Source of the DNA: Channa striata
Taxonomy: Eukaryota; Chordata; Actinopteri; Anabantiformes; Channidae
Assembly (NCBI GenBank): GCA_033026295.1
Contig: CM065189.1
Coordinates: 14,364,203 to 14,428,202, forward strand
Length of the DNA: 64,000 bases
Direction: 5' to 3'
The notes under the pieces: model-generated
The model's input: the letters and a program-made list of their open reading frames with translations, nothing else
Database searches by the model: none
What the model was told of the DNA's origin: nothing
Made by a program: the position numbers and the translations under genes
Shown here: piece by piece, positions 1 through 13,569 of the stretch
Layout of the letters: the number at the start of each line of letters is the position of its first letter
Position numbering within the stretch: position 1 is the stretch's first letter

Positions 1-1208
1 GAAGGGGTGAGAGGAGGGGAGAGGAGGATGACGTGAAAGAGTAGGTTCACTTTTTTATCCTGCAGACAATACACACAGTAACACAAATTATATGATTATA
101 AGAAGTTAGGCTCTAATACGGCAATTTGCATAGCTATTTGCAAAAAAACTAAAGTTTTGTCTTAAAAAACAGCAATTAAAGAAAAAATAAATATAATGCT
201 TAAAAAGGAACAGTGTTTACTTTATCACAATTAGAAAAAGTCATGTTTCTTAATTTTTTTACGATAACCCTATTACTGTTAGTTCACCTACAAACTGTTT
301 GTCAGTGTCAGAACGTAAAATCATGACCTCACTTGACTTAACATCCAGTGGATTCTTTAGGCAACCCAGACGTCACACCTCTCCCAAACGCTCTGTGATT
401 CTGATATGTTTCCCACAATTTTACGCAATCTTCTGGAAGTCAGATATTGCCACTCTTGATGTAGCCAGTGGGCCGATCATTGACCTTTGCACGTGTTTCA
501 CATTAAGAACAAGTAACAGAACAAAGACAAACCTCAGTCTGGGCAGTGGCGCTGATGGTGCGTTCAAAGCTAATGGACCTGACAACTCCCGGAAATTATT
601 TATGGTGGGATGTCTGTTAACCCAACAAATTAAGCTGCTACAAACACTGTTTACTCATTTGCGTCCCAGCATGCATTTAATCACGGTTTCAATTCCCCAG
701 AAATTGTTTTTCTCTTATGGATGTTTCAATTAGCCTTATCGAAAGTCGCACAATGAAAACTCTGATGAAGACAGGTCTGAACTTCAGAGACATCCTTTCC
801 GTGCTCTTACTTTGGCGGTATAGATGTAAAGATCCTGTGTTAGGTGTAGAGTAACGAATCATTAATTTATAGTGCTTCACAAGGTCTTTGTTATCACTGA
901 TAATATTGAATTAATAAATCCCAGCTCATATGTAAGCAATTAATAAAATCAAGTAAATAAATCTAAAATGTATTTTGTGATTGTGAAAAATATTGTAATA
1001 CTCTAACCTGGAATAAGTCAAAAGATAAAACGCTAAACTCGAGAAATCTAAATAAACCGCCCAACTCAAAAGTTTTGTTGTCTTTGACTTTTGAGTTTTC
1101 CTTATTATGTTCCTTTTAACTAAACCTATTCTAAGCATCCCAAACACAGCATTATAAATGTTTTAATACTGCAATAAAATTGCTCAAAGACAGTGTTATG
1201 ACTTGGGA

Positions 1209-1514
1209 GCAGCACAGTGGTTGGTGACGGGCCCAATTTAAATCCAGCTGCAGCCATGTGTGTTTAGTTTGCATGTTCTCCTCCCACAGTCCAAACACGC
1301 ATGTTGGGTTAATTGGTGACTCTAAAATTGCCCACAGGTTTGAATGTGACGGTGAATTGCCGTCTGTCTGTGTGTGTCTGTCTGTGTTGGCCCTCCGATA
1401 GATTGGAGAGCTGTCTGTCTGTCCTCTCTCTCAACCTATGACAGCTGTGAGAGGCTCCAGTCACCTGCAACCCCGAACAGGATAAGCAGTTAGATAAAAC
1501 AGATGGATGGATGG
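1209..1514 (+). repeat. Teleost dispersed repeat, family unassigned
   Basis: Begins GCAGCACAGTGGTTGG, includes TTTGCATGTTCTCC and TTAATTGGTGACTCTAAA, and ends AGGATAAGCAGTTAG followed by GATGGATGGATGG. I recognise this order of landmarks from a very common teleost interspersed repeat. The copy is diverged and has a GTCT-rich expansion in the middle. A reverse-oriented fragment of the same family lies at 8109-8226. Confidence 0.75.
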
Positions 1515-2379
1515 TTATCGTTTGGTGCTCCGGTTATGTTTAACTCCATTGTTCTTGGAAGCCAAACTAAGTTTCAACACTGTGCATTTTGTGTCTGGTC
1601 ACCCACGGTGCAGTAATTTCGTTTTTTGGCCCACCTACTGTGTAGTGCATGTCAAAAAGCTTTAGCAGAGTGTAACTGTTGAGCCTAATGAGAGGCAGTT
1701 GTTGACATGTATAATTGGCAAAGAATCTCATTACCACATAAGCTATGAATCCAGTGAACACTGGTGCAGCGTCACACATTCAGGACAGAACTACATCACA
1801 CGTGAACGTGCAAAAAAATTCAAGTAACTGAAGTTGCCGAGTTGAAAACTAAAACATTCAATAAGCTCTCACACATTTTAAAAATCTGTTTTTAGTTGCT
1901 GTGTGTTCAGTGCTGTGGAGCCAATATTCTACTTTAGAGGATTCCAGAGAGAGGCTCAGGAATGCCTCTCTCTCTCTTCTGAAGTAACCCTCCACATACC
2001 CATCAACTTGAGCGAGAGCATATTAATACTTTCAAAACATCAACAAGTCCAAGTGGTCAAGGTTAAACTCTTGTCTGCCTCTCTCACTTCAGTATGTGAT
2101 CGCTTACACCCCTCACACAACTTATCCAAGACAAGAACACAATCTATCTCTAATAATCCTGCTAATGACAGACACTAAAACCGTTTAACAACAGGAAGTC
2201 ACAAGCAGTCCACTTTGGGCCTGGTATTCTGCACAAAAGACACACAACACAAAACAAAAAAACACTATGTCTCCCTGTCTGTCCCTCTAAATGACTCCAC
2301 TGTCTCGGCGCACAGCTCGGCCTGTGTCTTGTCAGCTCAATCTCTCAGAAACAGAAGCTCTGATGCATCGTTCTTGCCT

Positions 2380-2510
2380 TCTGGAACAATGTGTCTGCAC
2401 TGGCTTCTGGTGGCTGCCTCCATCTTGTTTAAATCTGTGACATTCGCCTACAGAGTGGTCAACCGCACAGCACCGTCCTACCTGAGCACCCTCGCCCGTG
2501 TCTCAAGAAT
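2380..2510 (+). mobile_element. LINE fragment (C-terminal reverse-transcriptase region)
   Basis: The plus strand translates to LHWLLVAASILFKSVTFAYR followed by a segment containing APSYLSTL. This matches the conserved C-terminal motif of teleost non-LTR retrotransposon reverse transcriptases (LHWLPV..RI.FK...L.YK...G.APSYL). Only this short stretch is recognisable and no intact ORF surrounds it. The clade is not assigned; L2-like is likely. Confidence 0.6.
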
Positions 2511-5041
2511 CAGGAAGATTTCTCACTTTTCATCCCATAATTTTATTTTAACAGCCTTTTACCTGCTATGGATAAAACCACCAAATGACTACATGTGTAG
2601 AAGGAAACATAATCGTATTTTGGATGGAAACAAAAAACAATGTTAGTCTGAGATCTGCGGTTTTGTATATTTGCTGTCAAAGAGCATTTCCCATTTATTC
2701 AATTGATTTTATCGTCACGTCCAACCTACTGGAGGATATTCAAATGAATTCGCACTTGACCCTGACAGGGCTGACAATTCAAAATCAGCTTCGGAAGGCC
2801 AATATCAGCCTTTCAGAAATGAAACGAACTGATTTTTCGCGCCGAAAAACCATCAAAGAAGCTGGGTAGCTAATACAGTCCACCTGTACCCCACAGAGTC
2901 AAAAGACATCCACCTGGTGTGACATTTGCAGCCAGTGGGAGACGGGGAGACGCGAGAGAGAGTGAAATGAGTGTGTGAAATGAGACACATCGGCCATATC
3001 ACACATGTGCCTAAACAAGAAAAGAGACGTGGGCTGTGACAGTGATGCTTGAAGGTGAACAACTCCCTTCATATCCAGCATCAGAAAGTTATTAACCACA
3101 ATCAAATCATCCAGAGTTGTCTCTCTCTGTCTTTCTCTCTCTCTAACTAATACTCTCCTCCCCCTTTTACCCACCATCCCTCACTGAGAGGTGACATTTG
3201 AATGGGCCGTGGCTGTTTTTGTGTGGCCTTCTCCTGTGGTTAACCTGTGTCTGTGTGTGAGCAAAAAACAGTAAAGGCCTGGCAGGGTTTTTTTTATTTA
3301 CTTTACTGTGTGTCTTTTGGAAAAGGTGAGGAATTATTTCATAAATGCTCAAGAGTTAAGTCACAAGCTGCAGCTACACACATTAGTTTGCACTGAGCAA
3401 ATACGAGTAATACACTAGGTACATGCTGACTGACAGAAGATGGAAGTGGGTCAGTGTGACGTGGTGAAGGTTGTTATACACGCTGTGACGTGCACAGTAA
3501 AACCAGAAGAGGTACTGTATAAAAATACTAATTATTAATTTTTTGGACAATTACATCACCACACTTTACTGTACTTTATAGTTATTGTTTTTTCTTTGCA
3601 ATGAGCTATTTTTGTCTTGGTTAATTTCAACAACAGTAACCATAACTGTGAAATATTTCCCTACTCCGCCCAGCGTCACTCATTTTGAAAGAATCATTGT
3701 TGCAGCCTCTCCACGTGGCACTAATAACCTCCGGGACCGAGCAAATCAGTCTGTGTGACTGTGTCACCTTCAGCTTTTAATTACATTAATCACCTTTTCC
3801 TGCTCCCATCAAACCTCACTGCATTAGAAAAACGGTGCCACTCAAGCATCACAGTCAGTCAGGTTTAAAGCATTCAAACTTTATGAGTTTGATTTCAATG
3901 AGCCGGCCATCTCTTTATTCCCATCAACACGTACAGTATTCGCCTCACCGCTGCTGGCCACGTTCTCGTGAATATGCTTCAGTTTCATACATGTGTTTAC
4001 TAAGGTGAGAGGAGACTTTGAGCAGAACAGAATGGAGCTATCATTTATCCAGACATAAGGTGTTAGCCTAGGCAAGGTTACTATTTTTAGTGCATAAATC
4101 ATCTCCCTGATTCCTCTTGGCCTTTCACTAAGCTGCTGAGTGCTGAGAGGGAGGGCAGGTTGCCGCCAAAGCTCACAGGGGGTTTTCCTTGCTGTGTGCT
4201 ATCTGTTAACACATCTGTCTGCTCGGAGAGACAGAGATAATGGCTGACATTTTTAATAGCTGTCAAGGCCCAAGTTTCTCATTTCGCTGACTTTGTATCA
4301 ATGAATTCAATCTATCATTTCGCCCTCGTTACTGCTATTTTTATTGACAATATGCTGACAATATTTACAGCTAAAGCTAAAGCTATCAGAAAAATGCTGT
4401 GCCGTTAAATTATTTGAGAATGTTAAGCCATGGTGCACATGTTTTTTCCTTGGTTGCTGCTTTGAGTTGAAGGTTTTTTTGATCCAAAACATCTAAAAGT
4501 TTTAGAGGAAATCCTTTTTAGAATAAAATCCAGGCCACCCAAAGGCAATATCTCTAAAATGCAAATTACACCTACTGTACTCCAAAGCCATGGAGGCACA
4601 AGTACTAGTTCATCTTAGCTGAGAGTGGAAGCAAAAACTCTTTCTTGCATCCTCTAACAAAAACCAATGTACCTATTAGCAGTAGGAGAAAATATAAATA
4701 ATATAAATATACACTATTACACATTGGAAATCGACTCACACTGGTTGAAAACCACAGATGCAAACCAAAAATATTGACTCTATTCTTAAAAAAAACAAAA
4801 CAACACAATAATAAATCTTACTAAAAATTACACAGATGTGAGTGTGTGAGGGACACAGTCCCCCATCTCCTGTCTGCATTTAATTGCACACCAGCTCTTG
4901 AATATGAACATTTCCACAATGCATCTCAGCGTCGTGTGATAAGACGAAGCAGCAGGCTGTAAACGTGGGATACTTTTGAAAGGAGAAGGCTTTATGTTTT
5001 ATGTGTATTAGAATTTTTCTGCTTTGAGGAAACAAAAGCAC

Positions 5042-5230
5042 CAGTGGTGAGATAAACACTTAGATCTTCTACTTAACTATAATTATTACAGTGTAGAAAA
5101 GTTGTCTATTTTCAGTAAAAGTCCTATTGCAACTCACTTAAGTAAAACATATTCCATCTAAAATATTTAATTATTAAACACCACCCAAGTACCATAAAAT
5201 TGACTACTTTCAGAACAATGCATAGTTTTG
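5042..5230 (+). repeat. AGTGGTGG-type short dispersed repeat (diverged)
   Basis: AGTGGTGAGATAAACACTTAGATCTTCTACTTAA, CAGTGTAGAAAAG, CAGTAAAAGTCCT and ACTTAAGTAAAA occur in the order found in a very abundant teleost MITE-like family built of AAGTA and AAAAGTA motifs. Other copies are near 16249, 26440 and 51030. Confidence 0.55.
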
Positions 5231-7844
5231 CAGTATAATTATTTAAGCACTTCAAAGCTTTCACATAAAAATTGCAGGGTAAAATGAACAACGTGTTTCT
5301 CTGAATTGGGTAAAAAAGAAAAACTACTAAGTACTATAACATTTGCATTTCAGTATTGTGCTTGAGGGACTGTTATGCAAAACACAAACATTTTAACATT
5401 AGTTGAATTTGACAAACAGATGCTAAAAGAAAATTCAAAATAACATTTTTGTATCAAATAACGTACTATACATTGAAATATCAATCCAATCATTTTAGAC
5501 GAAGAGATACACTTGAGTGCAAATGTTTGCATCCATTGTATTATTTCAGAAATGTAAAAAAGAATATTTTTCATCAACACGATGCCTTTGTCAAAAAATC
5601 TATAAAATTCTTTTGTCAAAATGCAAATGTTTGCCCTAATGTATCATTATGTTACAATAGCTTTTTAAACAATTAACCAGTTTTGTTTGCAGCTTATTGC
5701 ATTTATGTGTAAAGGGATGTAAACTCCAAACCTAACACATTATTGATGCATATTCAGCTCGTACAATTGTTCTTTTGTCATCAGAAGGTGCAAAAAGGGT
5801 AAAGCAGTTGAATAGAACAGGCTGCAACGTGAACATCTGCTGTTCATTAACTGAACAGCCTGCTTCAAAACCAGTGTCGTAACACACACATCCCCAAACA
5901 GTCAGGGCAGTTCCTTAAGCATGTTTGAAATAATATTATAATGTTTATACAAGTAAAAAACGGTTTATTTAATGGGACAGTGTAACATGAGACCCAGACC
6001 TCAATCTGCAGCTCTCAGAACTCGGAGCTTGTTTAACCAACTCTCCTGCTTGTCTTCTCACAACTGGAGAAACCTGAGCTCCCGGTTAACGCAGTACTCA
6101 CACACATCAGTGCTGCAGAAATGTGTTCGTCTGAAGATCTCGGCTCATTAGCATAACCTGGTCACATCCAGGGGGAGTGACACAGCGGCTGTCACAAGGG
6201 CTGCAAGGTGGCTGCCATGTTGACTTCTTTTTAATGGAGAAAAGGTAGAAAGGGAAGAAGGGGGGAACTAAAAAAAGGAGGTCGGCTGGTCACGTTTCCA
6301 TTGCCAAAAGTCAGAGTAAATTGGCTTATCAGACACAGGCCATCTGTCAGGTGCTTAATAATTAAAGGAACTTAACAAGATGTGTTCCAAAAAGTTATCT
6401 AATAACCAAAGTCTGGGCAAAGTCTTTTTTCAGCGTAATGAGCCAGCTGACAGGGGCAGCGCCTTGGCTGGTCAGCGCTGCTGTCTGCGGTCACTGATGT
6501 GGATTTCAGAAAGCTCAAGTTAGACATTGTCCATGAAATCAATTTAGCGCCTGCAGCTGTGTGTGTGTTTGTGTGTGTGTTTGGGGATTTAATTATGGGC
6601 TGGAGAAATAGATACTATTGCTTCTTTAGCACCGAAAAACATCAGGCAGCCCCAAAATTCAGCAAAGCCTGTTCTGCCTGGTGTAAAAAGAAAAATGGTG
6701 GTGGTGGTGGGGGGGTTATATTTCTCTCTAATATGGACCAACACTGATCTGTTATTTCTCACTGTCATTTTTTAAATGCCATTACATGGCATCGCTGAAA
6801 CTGAATCATTAATCGTCAAACAGCATAATGATACTGTATCATTAGTGAATCACTGTTTCTTCAAACCGTGCTGTCAACATAGAATAAATATTAATTTATT
6901 ACTATTCTAATATTAAAACAAATATTCTAATTACAGAATGTTGTTATACTACAACCAAGGCACTCAGAGATGAATATCAAATATCAGATGAATGACAAAT
7001 TATCCCAGCAGTAAGAGGTCAATCTTCAATTTACTTATTCTCACCTGTTTGAATGAATTGCCTCAAATATTTTCTATAAATGCCAACAACAATTTAATTC
7101 GCACACCACTGAAGTGCATTGCAAACATGTTGGAGACTGCAAAATCACATTTTCAACAAATAACTTTGGCTGGTGGAGTAAAAATAATTGCCTAGTTAGT
7201 TATTCCTTTATACATAACAAGTGCAGAGAACTGCATCAAAGTCTCCGGAGATAACGAAGAACTGAGGAAGGCTGACCTCCTGTACAATATCTGTAACTCT
7301 ATTTCTGGTGCTGAGCTTCAGACCTTCTGCTGGTTCAACTTCAGGCTTCACTGTTACAGGACGAGGCCAAGTTTAGATTTCAGAGCCTCTCCAGCGTCTA
7401 TTATAAGTGATTTGTGTGCACTGACGTGCTGCACAGTTATAGCATGTCTGTCTCGTTGGCAGAGTCTTACATACAGGATACCATGTGACGACCTTTACAT
7501 CACCACCGGTAGTGCGATACAGCGTGCCGGTAACAGTGATGCTGTCGACCAGACTCAACACACGTTGGTTACACGTTGGCAGTAATCGCTGTCCTGTGAG
7601 GACAGCTCCGGTCCTGCAGTATCAGCGACACCAAGTTGATTCAGGGTCAAGGGCAGTTCCAAGTTTCCCAGGCGCTGGTCATTAGTGATGCTTTGCATGG
7701 TTGGAAGCAACACTGGCTACTAGATACATGCTCTAAACCAGCCTCAGAGGGGCTGATGGAATGTGTTTGTGTGTGTATGCAAGTGTGTGTTTGTATGCTG
7801 CATCATTTTGAATAATGTGTGTGAGCACAGTATGTGTTCTCGTA

Positions 7845-7985
7845 CTTGCGTGAGGACTGAAAGGAATTTTGGGCCGTTGTCAGAGGGCTGTTTTAGGATT
7901 CAGGGTTAAACTCAGCGTTAAGTTTAGGTTTGGTTTAGTAGTGAAGAGTTAGAGAATGTGTTATGTCAATGAGAGTCCCCAGAGT
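7845..7985 (+). repeat. Dispersed repeat with GGGTTAGG-like core (copy 1)
   Basis: GTGAGGACTGAAAGG, then AGGGCTGTTTTAGGATTCAGGG, GTTTAGGTTTGG and TTATGTCAATGAGAGTCCCC follow the same order as the better copy at 13570-13860. It is a common teleost family usually adjoining a GT microsatellite. Confidence 0.55.
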
Positions 7986-8108
7986 TATAGACTGAATAGA
8001 CTTGGACAAACTAGTGTGCGACTGAGATCTTCTACTCAGGACATCGTCAGTGACAGGACATCAGGACAATTTCTGTCATTGCCTAGTTGTTCAAGTTACA
8101 ATACAATG

Positions 8109-8226
8109 GTCCACCTATCTGTCCACTTTCTTGACTGCTTATCCTGTGAAGCCTGTGGAGTGGTGCCAACGTCTGTTCCAGCTGGCACTGAGTGAAGCGC
8201 GGCATACACCCTGGACATGCTGCCAC
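8109..8226 (-). repeat. Fragment of the 1.2-kb dispersed repeat, reverse orientation
   Basis: CTGCTTATCCTGTG, then CAGCTGGCACTGAGTGAAG and TACACCCTGGACATG, correspond to the reverse complement of the 3' end of the family at 1209-1514 and its usual consensus. The copy is strongly decayed. Confidence 0.55.
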
Positions 8227-8788
8227 TCTTTCAAAAGAAAACGGCACCGGTGTGTCTCACTCCCAGTTCGGCGTTTGCATCGACCAGTGTGCACATAACA
8301 ACCTGGGAACCGATGAGGTGGAAGCTGAGGTTACAGCACAAGCTACAATAGCTGCACAAATGTACTTTTGGCTCGTATTTGGCTGGTAACTACCAAATGT
8401 CACTGTGAATATAAAAGATTTGCTGTGATTATGAGGCGTATGAAACTGACAAATGATCCTGCCACACAGCCATCAGATGGCTTTTTACAAAAGGGGCTTT
8501 AAGCTACAGGCTCAGATGATGGTAGTTTCACACACTTCATCTATTTTGGACAAGAGACAATCCAAATTTCTCAGTTTAAATATGTTTAGTAGATCATATT
8601 TTCACGTCTTTACACTACTGGATTATGCACGGCACATAAAAAACACCAATTTATGTAACAGTTTAAAATATGGGCTGAGAACACACAAGTGTGGCAGCAT
8701 TTGTCAGTGACTGAAAGAGCTACAGTAGGAGCTTGTCCAAAAAAAACTAAAAAATCTTTTTTGCTTTATTTGGGATCACTTTTTCAAA

Positions 8789-9282
8789 GCTACAAAGACC
8801 CATTCCAATGAAGTTGGGATATTGTGTAAAATGTAAATATAAACTACATACAATAACTTGCAAATCTTTTTCGACCCTCAAAGACAGACAGAAGATATTT
8901 CATGTTTGCTATCCAGCCCTGTCTCCCATTAAAATGTGTGGCACATGATGAAGTGCAAAATACAATAACACAGACTCGAGCAAAGTCGTGCACCAGGCAA
9001 GAAAGAGAAAAGCTTTAACAGTTAGTGTCCTCAGTTTCCAAAAGCATACTGAGGGAAAAGTGATGTAACACAGAGGCAAAAATACCCCTGCCCCTTTTGG
9101 GACAGGTATCAAATTCAAAATGAGTAAAGATTTGCAAAAAAACAACTAAATGTATTAGTTTAAACATTAAATATTGTGTCTTTATTGTGTAATAAATAAA
9201 TATGGATCAAAATAGATTTGCAAGTCACTGTATTTTGTTGAAACAGTTTTTTTTTTACTTCATTGGAATTGGCGTTTGTAGT
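8789..9282 (+). mobile_element. Tc1/mariner-type element, internally deleted, with both inverted ends
   Basis: The ends are inverted copies: CTACAAAGACCCATTCCAATGAAG on the left and the reverse complement of CTTCATTGGAATTGGCGTTTGTAG on the right. Sub-terminal blocks (TTGCAAATC near the left end, ATTTGCAAGTCA near the right) are also inverted. Between them, about 8925-9080 resembles the C-terminus of a DDE transposase, including an SPIENVW-like block and TTAGTGTCCTCAG, but it is full of stops. This is a non-autonomous, dead copy about 490 bp long. Confidence 0.75.
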
Positions 9283-9964
9283 TAAGCCCGTCTCCAGTCA
9301 AACCCACCTGCACTGCCTGGTATAATAGGGAAGAACTAAATAAACTATCTGCGTGCACACTTTTTGCCACATTAATTTAGAAGCTAGGTGTTTATATTCA
9401 AATGTAAATTGTTAGAGCAGTGAGATGTTAAAAGTTTAAAGCTTGTATCAAGTTTTATTTTAGGGCTAAAAGTCCTCATGTATTAAATGAGTAGAACATG
9501 TACAGTGTGTTATTACTCCAGCAACAAAAATAGAGCAGCTGCAGCCTGGACGTGAACCAAAAAGTAAATTACTGTACATGATCTGAAGTTCTTATTTCAG
9601 GCTTAAAGTCTCGTTTGACTTCTTCCAAACAATACAAACGATAGATAAAGTGCCAGATGACTAATAAGACCCTCTTCAGTTCCCAAGGCATAAATAAAGA
9701 GAAAATAACGAGCGCGCATACATACGGGGTTTAAACTTGCTTCTAGTTACTGCCACGCACCAGAGTTTAAAATAGTTTTTAAGTAATGTCATATTTTTGA
9801 AAGGTCAAGCAGATGACGTAATAGGAGATTTTAGTGCATTTTAAACCACATATATTTAAACTGCTGCAGCAACAGTTTAATACTTCTTCAATGGGAAACA
9901 GTTCCCCAGGAAGTAATACAGAGGTTTCCCGTGCACACGCCCGTCTGATATCGTCCACCACAAC

Positions 9965-9967
<3 letters not shown>

Positions 9968-9996
<29 letters not shown>
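9968..9996. repeat. (CA)n microsatellite
   Basis: An uninterrupted CA tract of about 29 bp inside PRKCA intron 3. Confidence 0.95.
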
Positions 9997-9999
<3 letters not shown>

Positions 10000-10553
10000 T
10001 TGAGAGCATCATCTCCCCCCAGCAAAGCCTTGAACAAACCTCTTTTTAGACAGGCATGTCACAGACCATTAGCAAGTGAGACTCTGAAGAGAAGAAGATC
10101 TGTTAGTGTTCATTACGATCCCAGAGAATAAAAATACCATAAGCAGGCACCACAGGGGACTCTCCACACGTCATCGTATCAGCCATCAGTCAACACTGAT
10201 AATCACCAAAAAGCACTCATACATTTCTAAATTAAGATCACAAAATATTATCATTTATCTTGCAATACTACAATTCTCATGTAACTTGCAGCTTTAATGA
10301 TTATCAGTTATAACGTGTTGAGAACAAAGAGTATTGAAAAGAATACGCAACAGTTTAGGGCTAATATAAATTGATCTATTTACGTGTTTTTAAACATTGG
10401 AAGAGGACATGAAATAATTTTAATGATAATAACCAACATATATATTTTCTTTAATGACACACTAACCTACAATCAAAAACAGAGAGACTGTGTCCTCATC
10501 TTATCTATCTCCATCATTTTATGAATCACAGTACAGTCGGGGTAGTATTTATT

Positions 10554-10565
10554 GGGGGGGGGGGG
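10554..10565. repeat. Homopolymer run of 12 G
   Basis: Twelve consecutive G bases, ATTGGG...GGGACC. Prone to sequencing error and length change. Confidence 0.95.
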
Positions 10566-12456
10566 ACCTAACTCTATTTGCTCTGAATTAGACCTTTAGT
10601 TTTTCTAAAATCCTGCCTTGGTCTTACCAGAACTACTGTCATACTGTAATCACATGAAGACATACTGTAGTGCAGGTAACTTCATTAGAAATCAATCCCT
10701 GTCTTTGTTGTGGCGAGCATAACGGGATCATCAAAAGATCAATATCCCACTTTTTAAACTGTCTGTACAGACTGCAGTGTCTCTGATGCTTAATTCCCTA
10801 AGGACAGATTATTGCAAAGATCCACAGTTCAATTCTATAAACACTTCCCAGACAGAATAATTAGCTTTCATGTTCTTATTTTTTATTCTTGCCCGTCATG
10901 GGGCCTGGGAAATCAAAACAACATCTATTCTCATCTGTTTGTGCTTAACTCTGCTTTCAATGACAAAGGCTTACACTTTAAACAGCAGTCTGTATGCTGA
11001 GCGCTCGTGTGGTTGTATGCACACATCTTTAAGTGTGTGTATATATAAAACAGACTTTGAGAATTCCTCTGTAAGCCCACACATGTGTTTATATTGAACT
11101 GCGTCCCCTCAGGAGACCTAATTTTTTCAGGCTCGGACGAGGTTCATGAGCCTCTGTCCTATCACATGCAAGACATTAGCAGCAACCATGTTGTGCATTG
11201 TCAACAGTTTGATGGCAGATCAAAAGATTTTACCAGAATTTATTGCCAACAGTACTTTTGTCTCAGCGTAGGAGAACCAGCTCATTCTGGGAGGATGATT
11301 TCTCATAAATTAGTGGTCTCCATATCATTGTAGAGGCAGTCTGTCATGTTCTTTAGCCTAATAACGCTGGAATAATCACAGCCTAAAGTACCTTTTGTTA
11401 ATTAAAGAAGAAGAAATCTTGAGATAAAACAAAATCACCGTCCAATAATTCCAGTCCCAGAGCATTTATCAGCAGGAGGATTTTACCAAAAGTGGAGGAT
11501 GGAGCAGTGCATTACTGCAATCAGACCTTCAAATCAAATCCTGCCATGGACTTGGCATTTATGCAGTGCCTCATGTTGTATCTGCCGTATTATCTGGAAA
11601 TGAAATCTCCTTTCCATGTCCTTCCCCTCCCACCTCCTCTCTATCCTAAACTCTGTCCCCTCGAATGTTCTCCAGTCTGTCAGTGAAAGGCTCACACTTT
11701 TTAAGGAGTTTTACCTCATTTCCTGATTGTCTGTGCAGCTCATGTTTATGCAGAGTTTAGCTGATATGAATTTGCCTGCATTTCCCACCACAACATCCAT
11801 CTACGACAATAAATACAGCCTGGTGAAGGTTGGCAAACATTACTCAACACTAGCACATTCACTTATTCCCCGTGTGGAGACATGAGTAGCTGTTGTGCAT
11901 CGCCCGCATGTGCCCATACTGCAGGCTGCAGCTCTGGGTTCCAGCCACAGAGATAATCCTATCTGGCACCGCTCGCAGTGTGATTTTACGCCCCGTGTTT
12001 GCATGCAGGCTTGAGTCTACAATTATCTTATATGTTAAAACAGTGTAGCTTGACAAGGCCCTGCAGGACATCTGAACACACGGCAAGATAAGATCCGACC
12101 GTGGCCGTGTTTCCTTGGGAGTGGTGGTTGTGCTGAGGCTGGCATACGAATGTGCGGTGAAACATGGACTGGGATTCAACTCATTACAGGGTGGGAGGCT
12201 GACTTACAGTGATGACAATGGAAATCACATCACAGCGCCAAACGTGGTTAGATTTACATCCAGGCAAACCACAAGAGGGTTCTTCAGGAGCTCTCTGCTA
12301 ACTGAAAGGCACATTACAGCAGTAACACTGTTCCTCTCTGACTGGGGACTTTGGTTGCATGTACTGCCGAAAACATATATAAATTCATATATATCTTTTT
12401 CATTTATTACATAGAGCCATTTAAATGTGTATTGTCCAGAAACTAAATGTCTGACT

Positions 12457-12758
12457 GATGCAGTTAAAGCAGTGGAAATAAGTTCTGTTTGGAGGCTGGG
12501 CTCAGCCTTAGACATACAGAGGGAGCTTGGAATAAAGCCACTGCTCCTTAACATCGAAAGGAGCCAGTTGAAGTGGTTCGGGCATCGTGTAAGAATGCCT
12601 CCTTACATCCGAGGTCCTCCAGGCATGATCGGCTGGTAGGAGATCCTGTGGTAAACCCAGAATACGGTGGAGACACTACAACCTCATCTGGCGTGGGAAC
12701 ACCTGCTGGACGAGCTGGAAATGGTTGTTGCGGAGAGGAATGTTTGGAAAACTTTACT
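12457..12758 (+). mobile_element. LINE 3' end fragment
   Basis: The frame reads GSALDIQRELGIKPLLLNIE and continues with RSQLKWFGHRVRMPP, a hallmark of the C-terminal tail of a teleost non-LTR retrotransposon family (consensus ELGVEPLLL..ERSQLRWFGH..RMPP). Downstream DNA (AAACCCAGAATACGGTGGAGACACTAC) matches the following GRPRTRWRDY motif after frame shifts. It is a 5'-truncated, inactive copy. The clade is uncertain. Confidence 0.75.
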
Positions 12759-13569
12759 AAACCTGCAAAAGTGACAAAACCGTGGACAAGCAGCAGATAA
12801 AATATGAATAAAACTAATGCTTTGTCTGTCACATGCACTGCTAGCAGAATATATCATAGGAACTCAGCAACTCAGACAAGGTGTTTAAGTGATTCCCCAT
12901 TGGTTCCCGTTGTTGCGCCATTGGCAGGCAAAATGGTGAACACGATGGGAGGGTGTTCCTAGAAAACATTTGGGCCAGAACAGGCTATTTTACAGAAGAT
13001 CGCCAACACACTTGCTAGAAGCAAATGGAGCAAGAAAATAAAGATGAAAGCCTCCATTGTCTGTGACAACCCAAGATGCCTGAGGCACATATGATGTAAT
13101 TTAGCTTCACTCCACTTTAATCTCATTTTCAATTCCCAGCAAGTGTCCTTGGGTCCCAACCCTTGTCATAAGACCAACTATTTTTCCAGACCTGCTGGAG
13201 TCTGTCACAACCATGTTCTCCTGTGATATTTGCCATTTAAGATATTAAATCACTCATTATTACTACAATGAGATTTCTGTCAAATAACTGAAAGCCTGGG
13301 TTCATCTCTTTAACTAAGTGCTGTATTTTTTTACCATTTTACTGCTCGATTTTGTGGACTACAACCTTACATAAGTTTTATAGCTGTTTAAAGTGGCATT
13401 AGTGTATTTTCTGGGTGACTGAGCTCAGAAAAACGGCCATGTCCCCCTCAGATCCGTTCTTTCTGTTTCCAGGCAGAGCAGATAGAAAAGGGCACTGGGC
13501 TGCTGCTTAACTCTGTTACTTTGCCAAAGCTACGTGCACTGAACAGCTACAATGGGCTAGAGGGGGATT

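Noticed and set aside
299..733. 144-codon plus-strand frame
   Set aside because: Random composition within intron 3; no homology recognised.
5340..5820. Possible DNA transposon with repeated CAAATGTTTGC motifs
   Set aside because: Motif occurrences are suggestive, but I could not define inverted ends or a transposase segment.
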